Source: Elusimicrobiota bacterium
GTDB taxonomy: Bacteria; Elusimicrobiota; Elusimicrobia; UBA1565; UBA9628
Assembly: GCA_016212795.1 (NCBI GenBank)
Contig: JACRDT010000042.1
Span: 124,001-188,000, forward strand
Direction: 5' to 3'
DNA: 64,000 bases
Both the position numbers and the translations under genes were made by a program. Below are positions 25,322 through 33,612 of the stretch, one piece after another. The notes below the pieces were generated by a model. It had not been told where the DNA came from. It ran no database searches and saw only the letters and a list, made by a program, of their open reading frames with translations. The first letter of the stretch is position 1; every line of letters begins with the position of its first letter.

Positions 25322-26443
25322 TCAATTCGCCTTGTGGCGCCGTATCTCCATGGCCCGCTGCTTGAGCTCCGAGAGCTCGACGGGGTCGAGGGAGGCTTCG
25401 AGCTTCTGCAGGATGGACGGGTAGAGCTTTTGGAGGATGGTGGCCATGACGTCGGCCCTGCCCGGCACGACCATCCGGGGGTCGGGCGAGAGGCCCGACG
25501 GCACGCTGATCCCCAAGGCCGGGCTGTGCTGGACCGTCTCGAACGTCGGGATGATGACGTCGACGCCGTCCAACTGGACGGGCTCGAACTCGAGCTTCTT
25601 GACCCAGAGCTTCTCGCCGGAGAGCGGCTCGTGCATCACGAAGTACATCCACCCGCTCGTGGTCATCTTGAAGCCCCGCTCGTAGTGGGCCAGCCCGAAG
25701 GAGGCGTCCTGGGGCAGGCCGACCGGCCGGCCCTGCTTGAAGCCGCTCTGCAGGGAGACCCGGTACCGGGTCTTCTCGTCGTCGAGCGGGACCAGCTCGC
25801 CCGAGGAGTACCTCTTGGCCCACTCCTCGGCCGCGGCGGCCGGCATCCCGGCGCAGGCCCTGCCGGCCCAGCTCTTCGCCGCTTCCTCGAGCTTGGGCGA
25901 GGCGAAGCTGCCGCCCGACTTGAGGTAAGCCGCCTGGAACTCGCGGACGGCGGCGAGCAGGCTCTCGCCCGCGACCGAGTTGCCGGCCGGGCCGGTGGCG
26001 TACAGTCTGGAATCGCCGAGGTACTTGATCTCCGTGACCAGGAAGACCTTCGAGACGAGCACGATCTCGGCGTCCTTCTTCTCGGTGTAGGTCATGTCGT
26101 CGCGGGTGGGGAAGGGGCCCATGGTGGTCAGGCCCCAGGCCGTCAGGGCCCGGTCGAGGTCGTTGCCCATCGAGGCGGCGAAGCCCTTGGCCACCTTGGT
26201 GTAGGCCTGGTCGGCGAGGGCGCTCTGGTCGACGTCCTCCCCTTTGTAGGCGGGGTTGACGACCGCGACGGTCACGGGGACCGGCTTCTTCGTCGCCTTC
26301 TCCGGGAGGGTGAACGTCATCGCGTACTTCCCGCCCCAGGGGGAGGCGGGCAGGGGGCGCGTCTCCACGGATTGGCCGGGCCCGGCCCAAGCGGCAAGCG
26401 GGGCCAGCAACGCGAGGGACGCCAGCTTGATCGCTCTTGTCAT
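25322..26443 (-). CDS. HpaA-like exported protein (paralogue B)
   Basis: 373 residues. Signal peptide MTRAIKLASLALLAPLAAWA. It is a clear paralogue of the protein at 29.0-30.2 kb: both have SPWGGKYAMTF, VVNPAYKGE, GFAASMGNDLD or GFTASMGNDLD, TTSGWMYFVMHEPLSGEKLW and a C-terminal ADVMATILQKLYPSILQKLE helix. The order ASMGNDLD (helix), GPF-strand, EPxSGExL-strand, long helix, and a final KQRAMEIRRHK matches Helicobacter HpaA (neuraminyllactose-binding haemagglutinin family), whose end reads DAIKSALNKIFASIMQEID then KDAKELKNK. The identity is remote, so this is a fold-level guess. It is cotranscribed with the WD40-caspase (7 bp gap). Confidence 0.6.
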   Translation of the reverse strand: MTRAIKLASLALLAPLAAWAGPGQSVETRPLPASPWGGKYAMTFTLPEKATKKPVPVTVAVVNPAYKGEDVDQSALADQAYTKVAKGFAASMGNDLDRALTAWGLTTMGPFPTRDDMTYTEKKDAEIVLVSKVFLVTEIKYLGDSRLYATGPAGNSVAGESLLAAVREFQAAYLKSGGSFASPKLEEAAKSWAGRACAGMPAAAAEEWAKRYSSGELVPLDDEKTRYRVSLQSGFKQGRPVGLPQDASFGLAHYERGFKMTTSGWMYFVMHEPLSGEKLWVKKLEFEPVQLDGVDVIIPTFETVQHSPALGISVPSGLSPDPRMVVPGRADVMATILQKLYPSILQKLEASLDPVELSELKQRAMEIRRHKAN

Positions 26444-26450
26444 CGGTCCT

Positions 26451-29018
26451 CTACCTGGCGCGCAGCCAGACCTGGCCGGCCCGGTCGCCCAGGGCCGAGG
26501 GTTCCGGGGTCAGCGTCGGGGTCTGCGACACGTTCTGCTTCCTGGCCTCCCGTTCGACCATGGGCTTGACGTAGGAGAACAGCTCCAGGGTCGTGACGAG
26601 GCCGTCTTTGTCCGCGTCAGCCGCCCCTTTGAGGCCCTTGAGAAGGTAGTAGGTCAGGAGGCCGTGCTGCCCGTCCTGGAAGAAGGTGCTGATCTGGGCG
26701 CCGCCGGTGGCCGTGAGGACCACGGTGTTGGCGCCCAGTCCCGCCTCGTTCTTGACCGCTGTGACCAGCGGGCGGGTCCCCTTGGCCAGCAGCGAGCGGG
26801 TGCCCTGCCCCGAGAAGCAGGCGTCCAGGACCACGGCGACGCTCTTGGCCTGCAGCCTCGCCAAGCCGTCGTAGAGCGCCTTGATGGGGTAGGCGGCGAT
26901 GTCGGTGTAGTTCGGGTCGCCGTCGTAGGGGATGAGATACCCCTCGCCGGTCTCCGGGTTGGGGGCGCCGTGGCCCGCGTAGAAGATGAAGACCCGGCTC
27001 TTCTTGGTCACGCGGTTCCTCAGCCAGGGGCCCAGGTATTTCTCCAGGTCGGTCTTGCCGGCTTCGTCGTTTTGAAGGAGGATGACGTTCTTCTCGTCGA
27101 AGCCCATGGCGCGCGTCAGGTAGCGGTGCATGCTCTGCGCGTCGCGTGCCGCGAAATCGACGGGCGGGATCCCTTTCTGCCGGTATTTTTCGATGCCGAT
27201 GACCACCGCGTAAGCCTCGGGGTCTATCTCCGTCTTGGCCTCGGGCGGGGAGTCCACGTCCTCCTGAGGCGCCTGCGCGGCCAAGACGGGGGAGCCCTCC
27301 TTGCCTTTCACCGTGACCACCCGGAGCGAGGGGGCGGCTTCGCCCAGGACGAGGTTCAGCGGCGCCTCGGCGCCGTATTTTCCGAGCGACTCGGTCAAGG
27401 CGAGCGAGACGGGCAGGGACCGGCCTTTGAAACGGTTGTTGACCACGAACTGGAATTCGGCCTTCCTCGACTCCCCCGGCCCCACGTCGCCGAGGGCGAC
27501 CGAGGCGTCGCCCGACAGGAAGATGTCGGGGTCGGCGATCGCCAGCCGGGCGACGGCCTGCCGGGCAGGGCCGCCGCCGTTCCTCACGACGACCGTGACC
27601 TGGGTGACTTCGCCGGCTTTCACCACCCCGCTGCCGCCCAAGGCGACCCCGGCGACCTCGAGCCTGGGGGCGACGAAGGGCCTGGTCTCGAACTCGATGA
27701 CCTGGGGCTCAGCGTCGAACCCGTTGCCTTCCCTGACCTCGACCTTGATCCTCGCCTTGCCCGAGACCAGGCTGTCGGAGGCCTCGATGGCGATGTCCTT
27801 GACGGCCGACTGCCCGGGCCCGAGCTGGCCGAGCTCGACGGACCGGGGGACGCTCAGCCCTGGGACGGGCTCGAGGTCCAGCAGGACGCGCAGGGCGTAG
27901 GCCGGGCCGGGGCCAGCGTTGGCGACGGCGACGCGCAGGGAGCCCTTCTCCTCCCCTTCGAGCATGTCGTTGCCCGAGGGCTCGACGAAGGCGACCTGCG
28001 CCTTCAGCTTGGGGAAGGCCTTCGGCTTGGGGATGGCCCCCGCGGAGGTCCAGGCCGAGGGGACCCGCCAGAACTTGAGCGTCTCGTCGTCGCTGCCCGA
28101 CACGGCCGTCATGCCGTCCGGGGCGAAGGCCACGGCGTTGACCGAATTGATGTGCCCTTTCCAGGTGGCCAGCGCGTTGCCCGTGGCCGTGTCCCAGAGC
28201 TTGACCGTCTGGTCGCGGCTGCCCGACACGGCCGTGCGTCCGTCGGGGGAGAAGGCGACGGCATTGACCCACTTCCTGTGCCCTTCCCAAACGGCGAGCG
28301 CCTTGCAGGTCCCGGCCTCCCAAAGCCTCACGGTGTTGTCGACGCTCCCGGAGAGGACGGACTTGCCGTCCGGGGAGAACGCCACGCTCAGCACCTCGGC
28401 GGAGTGGCCGAGGCATTGGGCGAGCTCCCTGCCGGAGGCGGCGTCCCAGAGCCGCAGGCTCATGTCCAGGCTTCCGGAGACGCCGGTCCGGCCGTCCGGG
28501 GAGAAGGCCACGGCGTTGACGTTCCAGGAGTGGCCTTTCCAGGACGCCAGCACGCCGCCCGTGGATGCGTCCCGGAGCGTCACGGCCTTGTCGGCCCCGC
28601 CGGACAGGACCCGCTTCCCGTCGGGGGAGAAGGCCAGGGCGCGGATGGCCACCCCGGCCTCCCAGGCCGCCGGCCTGCCCCCGGCCTCGAGGTCCCAGAG
28701 CCTGATGACCTTGTCGTCTCCCGCCGACACGGCCTTGCGGCCGTCCGGGGAGAACGCCACGGCGCGCACCCAACCGTCGTGGCCCTGCCAGGCGGCGAGC
28801 TCCCGGCCGGTGGCGGCATCCCAGAGGTTGAGGATGTTGAGGCTGCCGGAGAGCATCCTGCGGCCGTCGGGGGAGAAGGCGGCGGCGGTCACCGCCGTCA
28901 TGTGCCCCGTGGCGGTCAGGAGCAGGGGCTCCGCGGCCCCGGCCGGAGGAGCGAGCGCCCCGGCCAGCCAGAGGGCGAGGAACCCCGCGCCCCCCCGGAG
29001 GATGCGGTCAGTGGTCAA
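26451..29018 (-). CDS. Exported WD40-repeat caspase-like (C14) protein
   Basis: 855 residues from a TTG that overlaps the upstream stop (TTGA). No ATG or GTG fits; this start gives the signal peptide FLALWLAGALAPPAGAA. Seven WD40 blades follow (GHxxxVxAVAFSPDGRxxxSGSxDxxxRLWD, ~30-320). Two CARDB/NEW3-like beta-sandwich domains (~345-590) come next, then a caspase p20 domain (~615-800). The catalytic pair is visible: His in FIFYAGHGAP (~682) and Cys in VVLDACFSGQG (~733). Such proteins are proteases cleaving after basic residues, with WD40 as the recognition platform. Export to the periplasm or surface is unusual for caspase-type immune effectors. It sits between two HpaA-like genes. Confidence 0.9.
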   Translation of the reverse strand: MTTDRILRGGAGFLALWLAGALAPPAGAAEPLLLTATGHMTAVTAAAFSPDGRRMLSGSLNILNLWDAATGRELAAWQGHDGWVRAVAFSPDGRKAVSAGDDKVIRLWDLEAGGRPAAWEAGVAIRALAFSPDGKRVLSGGADKAVTLRDASTGGVLASWKGHSWNVNAVAFSPDGRTGVSGSLDMSLRLWDAASGRELAQCLGHSAEVLSVAFSPDGKSVLSGSVDNTVRLWEAGTCKALAVWEGHRKWVNAVAFSPDGRTAVSGSRDQTVKLWDTATGNALATWKGHINSVNAVAFAPDGMTAVSGSDDETLKFWRVPSAWTSAGAIPKPKAFPKLKAQVAFVEPSGNDMLEGEEKGSLRVAVANAGPGPAYALRVLLDLEPVPGLSVPRSVELGQLGPGQSAVKDIAIEASDSLVSGKARIKVEVREGNGFDAEPQVIEFETRPFVAPRLEVAGVALGGSGVVKAGEVTQVTVVVRNGGGPARQAVARLAIADPDIFLSGDASVALGDVGPGESRKAEFQFVVNNRFKGRSLPVSLALTESLGKYGAEAPLNLVLGEAAPSLRVVTVKGKEGSPVLAAQAPQEDVDSPPEAKTEIDPEAYAVVIGIEKYRQKGIPPVDFAARDAQSMHRYLTRAMGFDEKNVILLQNDEAGKTDLEKYLGPWLRNRVTKKSRVFIFYAGHGAPNPETGEGYLIPYDGDPNYTDIAAYPIKALYDGLARLQAKSVAVVLDACFSGQGTRSLLAKGTRPLVTAVKNEAGLGANTVVLTATGGAQISTFFQDGQHGLLTYYLLKGLKGAADADKDGLVTTLELFSYVKPMVEREARKQNVSQTPTLTPEPSALGDRAGQVWLRAR

Positions 29019-30202
29019 TAGACCTTGTGCTCGCGGATCTCCTGGCCCTTCTGCTTGAGGCCCTCGATTTCGGCCGGGTCCAGGTAGGTCTCGAACTTCT
29101 GCATGATGATGGGGTACATCTTCTGCAGGGTGGTGGCCATGGCGTCGGCCCTGCCGTCGTAGACCAGGGTCTCGCCGGCCTTGAGGCCTTGGGGCACCTC
29201 GTAGGCGCCGAGGCAGGGGTCGTTGATGGTTACCATGTTGTGGTCCGCGGCGTAGGCCTCGGCGCCCTGCACCTCGATGGGCTCGAGCTCGAGCTTCTTG
29301 ACCCAGAGCTTCTCGCCGGACAGGGGCTCCTGCATGATGAAGTAGACCCACCCGCTGGTCGTCATGGTGAAGTTGCGCTGGAAGCGCGCCAGGCCGAACG
29401 ACGCGTCGTCGCCGGCGCTGGTGACCTGCCCGCCCATCTTGAGCTTCCTGGTCTTGAGCCCGCCGACGTTGGTCGTGCCGCCCTGCGGCTTGGCGGGGGC
29501 CTGTTCGTTGGTGCTGATGAGCAGCTCCCCGGAGGCGAACTTCCTGGCCCACTCGTCGACGACTTCCTTGGACATGCCGGTCGTGACGACGACGGCCCAC
29601 TCGCCGGCCAGCTGCTTGAAGCCCGGGCCGCTGACCCCGCCCTTGGCGTAGGCGGCGCCGAATTTCAGCGCGTAGCGCTCGATCTTGTCCTTGGTGAGGG
29701 TGTTCCCGTTGGGGCCGCTGGCGATCATGGCGAAGTCCCCGGCGTACTTGATCTGCGTCTGGAGGAACACCTGCGGGGCGAGGATGACGGAGGCGCCTTT
29801 CTTCTCGTTGTAGGTGATCTCCTCGCGGGACGAGAACGGGCCGACCGTGGTCACCCCCTTGGCGATCAGGATCTTGTCGAGGTCGTTGCCCATCGAGGCC
29901 GTGAAGCCCTTGCCCACCTTGCCGTAGAGGGGGTTGGCCAGGGCGCTCTCGGAGAGCTCCTCGCCCTTGTAGGCGGGGTTGACCACCGCGATGGTGACCG
30001 GGACACCCTTGGCGGCCTTCTTCTCAGGGGGGTTGAACGTCATGGCGTATTTCCCGCCCCAGGGCGAATTGGTGGGAGGCTCCGTCGCGATGTAGACTTT
30101 GGGCGCGCAGGACCAGATGGCCACGGCCAGGGCGGCCCAGGACAGTCCGCCCAGGGTCTTGAAGCAGCGAGCTTTGAATCGGGAAGGATTTCCTACGCGC
30201 AT
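29015..30202 (-). CDS. HpaA-like lipoprotein (paralogue A)
   Basis: 395 residues. Start at the ATG preceded by GGAGG; it yields a lipoprotein-type signal ending LAVAIWSCAPK. The mature protein parallels the 373-residue paralogue downstream (SPWGGKYAMTF, VVNPAYKGEELSESALA, GFTASMGNDLDKILI, SGWVYFIMQEPLSGEKLWVK, ADAMATTLQKMYPIIMQKFE, KQKGQEIREHKVY) and shares the HpaA-like layout. A ~30-residue insert rich in Gly/Thr/Asn lies near residue 245. It heads the four-gene minus-strand operon. A TAGAAT box lies ~33 nt upstream. A role as surface or periplasmic binding partner of the WD40-caspase is inferred from the gene order only. Confidence 0.65.
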   Translation of the reverse strand: MRVGNPSRFKARCFKTLGGLSWAALAVAIWSCAPKVYIATEPPTNSPWGGKYAMTFNPPEKKAAKGVPVTIAVVNPAYKGEELSESALANPLYGKVGKGFTASMGNDLDKILIAKGVTTVGPFSSREEITYNEKKGASVILAPQVFLQTQIKYAGDFAMIASGPNGNTLTKDKIERYALKFGAAYAKGGVSGPGFKQLAGEWAVVVTTGMSKEVVDEWARKFASGELLISTNEQAPAKPQGGTTNVGGLKTRKLKMGGQVTSAGDDASFGLARFQRNFTMTTSGWVYFIMQEPLSGEKLWVKKLELEPIEVQGAEAYAADHNMVTINDPCLGAYEVPQGLKAGETLVYDGRADAMATTLQKMYPIIMQKFETYLDPAEIEGLKQKGQEIREHKVY

Positions 30203-30328
30203 GTGCGCCTCCAATCCGGACGGTGGGGATGCAGTGATTCTACGATTAAGCCCCTCGCAAGTCAAACCCGGGCCGCCCCTGATTTTGTATCGTTTCCCGG
30301 CGTCCATCCATCACCGGCGCAGGACACG

Positions 30329-31084
30329 ATGCATCCCCTGATCGACTTCGGGCCCTTCCCCACGCTCTACAGCCTCGTCGCGGCCGTCGCCTGCGCGCTA
30401 TCTCTCCCGCTGGCGCTCTACGAGGCGCGATACCGCCGGGTTTCGCCGCGGCTCGTCCTGGCGGTCTGGCCGGCCATGCTCCTGGGGGGCTTCCTGGGAG
30501 CGCACTTCTATTTCATCCTGACGCATCCCTATTTCATGGCCGCCGACCCCGTGCCGAAGGTCTTCAACGTCTTCGCGGGCATCTCGATCCAGGGGATGAT
30601 CATCGGCGGCACGGCCGCGCTCTACCTGATGCTCCGGCTGGCCGGCGAGCCCCTCCTGCCGGTCCTGGACGTCTTCGTGCCGGTCGTGGCGTTCTGCCAG
30701 TCCCTCGGGCGGCTGGGCTGCCTGGCCACGGGGTGCTGCTACGGTAAGCCTACCAGCCTGCCCTTAGGGATCATCTTCTCCGACCCGTTCTCCCCCGCGC
30801 CCAAGGGCATCCCCCTGCACCCCACGCAGGTCTACGAGTCCGTCCTGTGCGCCGTGCTGGCGGCGGTCCTGCACCACCGGCTGAAGAAGGAAGGGGAGCC
30901 TGGCGGGAGGGTCTTCGCCGCCTATGTGCTCGGGTACTCCGTCATCAGGTTCTCCGTGCAGCTGTTCCGGGACGACGACGCCGGGCACCTGGTCCTGGGG
31001 ATGGCGCACTCGCAGTACACGGCCGTCCTCATGGCCGCGGCCGCCGTCTGGCTGTTCCGGCGCCTGGGCGCCCGGCGGTCCTGA
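30329..31084 (+). CDS. lgt: Prolipoprotein diacylglyceryl transferase family protein (Lgt)
   Basis: 251 residues, seven predicted membrane segments. Lgt transfers diacylglycerol from phosphatidylglycerol to the lipobox Cys of prolipoproteins at the inner membrane. Signature residues are visible: GISIQGMIIGG, RLGCLATGCCYGKPT, and HPTQVYES, and a late YSVIRFSVQLFRDD with the conserved Arg. The start is the ATG with AGGA 4 nt upstream; a TATCGT -10-like box lies at 30288-30293. The protein is shorter than E. coli Lgt (291) but within the family range. The next gene follows after ~58 bp. Confidence 0.88.
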   Translation: MHPLIDFGPFPTLYSLVAAVACALSLPLALYEARYRRVSPRLVLAVWPAMLLGGFLGAHFYFILTHPYFMAADPVPKVFNVFAGISIQGMIIGGTAALYLMLRLAGEPLLPVLDVFVPVVAFCQSLGRLGCLATGCCYGKPTSLPLGIIFSDPFSPAPKGIPLHPTQVYESVLCAVLAAVLHHRLKKEGEPGGRVFAAYVLGYSVIRFSVQLFRDDDAGHLVLGMAHSQYTAVLMAAAAVWLFRRLGARRS

Positions 31085-31129
31085 TCGGCTCTCGGCGCGG
31101 GAAGACGGGCCGAAACGGGCCAATTGAGC

Positions 31130-31135
31130 TACAAT
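31130..31135 (+). promoter_or_regulatory. -10 element (TACAAT) for the FHA gene
   Basis: TACAAT overlaps the upstream ATG at 31134. The GTG at 31143 lies 7 nt beyond the box, the same gap as at other genes here. This favours the GTG as the true, leaderless start. Confidence 0.5.
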
Positions 31136-31142
31136 GTCCTTC

Positions 31143-31949
31143 GTGGATGCCCTGCGCGGCCTGGTCGCCTTCCTTGAAAAGAAGCAGTGGTTCTTCAAGG
31201 TCGAGGGGGAAGCCGTTTCCGGCATCTCCCTCTCGAGAGCCTTTCATTTCGTCTATGCGCCCATGGTCTTCGCGCTCATCAGGGCCTTCACGAGGGAGGT
31301 CTACGCTTGGATCGGCGCGGTGTCGGTCGTCGTCGCCAAAGAGGCGATGGACCTCGCGATCTTGCGGCGATACGGTTCTGTCAAGCCGCAGGCTTGGGTC
31401 GACAGCGCGTGGGACCTCGCCGTCGGTCTGGGCGGGATATGCCTCTTCAGGACCGTCATGGAGGGCGACTTCCCGCGTCTTCGGCGCTGGCTGGGGATGC
31501 GCGCGAGGCGGGCATCGGCCCGGTCCCAGCCTCCCGCGCGGCCGGCGCGACCCGCCCCCGCGGGGACCCTTTCGATGGCCGGGCTGACCAAGAAGGCCCG
31601 AGAAGGGATGCGGAAGGCGGGCGGCAGCATCGTGCTCCGGACGTTCCCGTTCAAGATCGGCCGGAGCACGGGTTCGCCGGCGGACGCCCTCTCGGACAAC
31701 GACCTCGCGCTCGAGGACCACGCTCCTTTCAACGTGTCCCAGAACCACTGCTCCATCGACCTGGACCGGGAGCGCGGCGGCTACGTCGTGCTCGACCTGG
31801 GAAGCACCCTGGGGACCGTCGTCAACGGCACGAGGATCGGCGGCGACAGCGGCAGATCCGAGGCGTCGTTGGACCGGAGGGTGAACCAGGTGATCCTGGG
31901 CGGCGAGAAGCACGGCTGGGCCTTCGAACTCACGGTGTCAGGGGTTTAG
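31143..31949 (+). CDS. FHA-domain protein with N-terminal membrane region
   Basis: About 268 residues from GTG 31143 (an in-frame ATG at 31134 is the alternative). The N-terminal 130 residues hold two or three hydrophobic helices (FHFVYAPMVFALIRAF, WIGAVSVVVAKEAMDLAI, WDLAVGLGGICLFRTVM). A basic, Pro/Ala-rich linker follows. An FHA domain occupies ~160-268: FKIGRSTGSPADALSDNDLA, NVSQNHCSIDLDRERGGYVV, LDLGSTLGTVVNGTRIGG. FHA domains bind phosphothreonine, so the protein is likely a membrane-bound phospho-signal reader. The only kinase seen nearby is a pseudogene at 51-52 kb. It lies downstream of lgt. Confidence 0.85.
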   Translation: MDALRGLVAFLEKKQWFFKVEGEAVSGISLSRAFHFVYAPMVFALIRAFTREVYAWIGAVSVVVAKEAMDLAILRRYGSVKPQAWVDSAWDLAVGLGGICLFRTVMEGDFPRLRRWLGMRARRASARSQPPARPARPAPAGTLSMAGLTKKAREGMRKAGGSIVLRTFPFKIGRSTGSPADALSDNDLALEDHAPFNVSQNHCSIDLDRERGGYVVLDLGSTLGTVVNGTRIGGDSGRSEASLDRRVNQVILGGEKHGWAFELTVSGV

Positions 31950-31977
31950 TTTCGGCAGCTTCGGTCGTCGGCCGGGT

Positions 31978-33612
31978 TCAGACGCTGGGCGTGAAGGAGC
32001 GGCCGAGCGCCGAGAGGGCGCGCTGGGCGGCCAGCACGCCGTGGTATTGGGCCTCCTCGAACAGGGAGAAGCCGCTGAGGTCCGAGTGGGCGAGGAACAC
32101 CCGGCCCAGGGGCTTGAGGCTTGCCAGGCGCTCCGGCCCCCACATGAACCCGACCGCGGGCTTGACCATGGCGTGGCCGAGCACCATGACGTCGAGACGC
32201 CGGACGTGGCGGGCCACGCCGGGATGCGCCCTGGAGAGGTCCTTGAGCACGATGTCGCGCCACTCTCCCCACGGCCGTTCGAGCGCGGCCTTCCTCAGTT
32301 GGGAGGCGTCTCCCTTGGCCAGCGGGTGGTAGTAGGTCCACACGGTCTCGCGCCGCCAGCGCTCCAGGCCCTGGTGCGTGGCCACGACGTAGCCCAGGCC
32401 CTCGCTATCGTAGATGACGTTGTCCCAGGCCGTGGGGAAGCCCTTGCCCTCGGGGGGGTCTTCGACCGTGAGGTTGGCGACCAGCCACGGCGCGTAGGAG
32501 AAGGCCTTTATCCACGGGGGGTCCTCCCGCCGGAGCCTCGCGACGACGCGGCGGGCTACGACCATGGGGACGCACACGATGGCGGCCTTGGCGCGCACCC
32601 TCACGCTTTCTCCGGCTGCCGGGTCCCAGCAGTCGGCCTGGACGCCGGAGGAGGTCTCCTCCACGTCGAAGACCAGGGCATCGGCCCGCAGCCGGGTCTT
32701 GAGGCGGCCGGCGAGGCGGTCCACGACGTAGCCGTTGCCCTCGGGCCAGGTGAGGACCTGGTCGTCGGCCCCCTCGCCGCGGCTCGCGTAGTAGTGGATG
32801 CCGGCCCAGGCCGAGGTCTCCTCGACGATGGTGCCGAAGTCGTCGCGGCAGGCGTAGTCCACGTACCAGCGCAGGCGCGGGGAGGTGAGGCCTTGGGCCT
32901 TGAGCCAGTCCGCCATGGACAGCCGGTCGAGCGCCAGGAGGTCGTCGCGCCGGGAACTCAGGTGCATCGGCAGGGCGAAGGCGCGCCGGCCGCGGGCGTC
33001 TTTCATGCGGCGGTACCCGGCCATGGCCTTGTCGAAGGCCTTGAGCTGGCCGATGTCGTCGGCGGTCGCGCCCAGGCGGGGGAAGATGCCCTCCTGCCAC
33101 CGGCCGTGGATGAAGAGCCTCTCCTGGGGGGCGAAGCATACGAAGCGCTCGTCGTAGCGGGGCTTGCCGTCCGGGCCGCGGCCGGTCTCGACGCCGAGGT
33201 CGCCGAGCAGCTCCGACACGGCGGCCGACTCGGCCGTGGGGAAGGGGATGTAGTGCGCGGCCCAGGGGTAGCGGGTGAACTCGTTCTGGCCCCAGCGGGA
33301 GTTCCCGCCGAACCGGGATTCGAGCTCCAGGATGAGGAAGTCCTTGAACCCGGAGCGGTCGAGCTTCCAGCCCGCGCTCAGGCCCGCGATGCCGCCGCCC
33401 ACGATCACGACGCCGGTCTCGATGGTCCTCTTGGGCGGGGGGAACCCGCCCTGCACCAGCCTGTGCCCCAGCCGGTGGGACTGCCCCATGATCGCGCCGG
33501 TGATGGCCTCCCTCGGCGAGTCCGGCCGGCAGGACCCCAGCAGGGCGCCGCCGCCGACTGCGGAGGCCAGGCCGAGGAACTGCCGCCTCGTCAGAAGTTG
33601 ATCTTCTCCCAT
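31978..33612 (-). CDS. FAD-dependent amine-oxidase-like protein with Tat/lipoprotein-type signal
   Basis: 544 residues. The N-terminus has a twin-arginine motif and hydrophobic stretch ending in Cys (LTRRQFLGLASAVGGGALLG, then SC). The FAD dinucleotide-binding motif follows at ~67 (VVIVGGGIAGLSAGWKL), then LELESRFGGNSRWG. C-terminal LGRVFLAHSDLSGFSLFEEA is the second FAD-binding strand of flavin amine oxidases. It overlaps the spermidine-synthase-like gene by 22 bp. In related clusters with DUF350, DUF4178 and aminopropyltransferases this gene is a regular partner. Oxidation of a polyamine-like product outside the cytoplasm is inferred from that context; the substrate is not known. Confidence 0.82.
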   Translation of the reverse strand: MGEDQLLTRRQFLGLASAVGGGALLGSCRPDSPREAITGAIMGQSHRLGHRLVQGGFPPPKRTIETGVVIVGGGIAGLSAGWKLDRSGFKDFLILELESRFGGNSRWGQNEFTRYPWAAHYIPFPTAESAAVSELLGDLGVETGRGPDGKPRYDERFVCFAPQERLFIHGRWQEGIFPRLGATADDIGQLKAFDKAMAGYRRMKDARGRRAFALPMHLSSRRDDLLALDRLSMADWLKAQGLTSPRLRWYVDYACRDDFGTIVEETSAWAGIHYYASRGEGADDQVLTWPEGNGYVVDRLAGRLKTRLRADALVFDVEETSSGVQADCWDPAAGESVRVRAKAAIVCVPMVVARRVVARLRREDPPWIKAFSYAPWLVANLTVEDPPEGKGFPTAWDNVIYDSEGLGYVVATHQGLERWRRETVWTYYHPLAKGDASQLRKAALERPWGEWRDIVLKDLSRAHPGVARHVRRLDVMVLGHAMVKPAVGFMWGPERLASLKPLGRVFLAHSDLSGFSLFEEAQYHGVLAAQRALSALGRSFTPSV

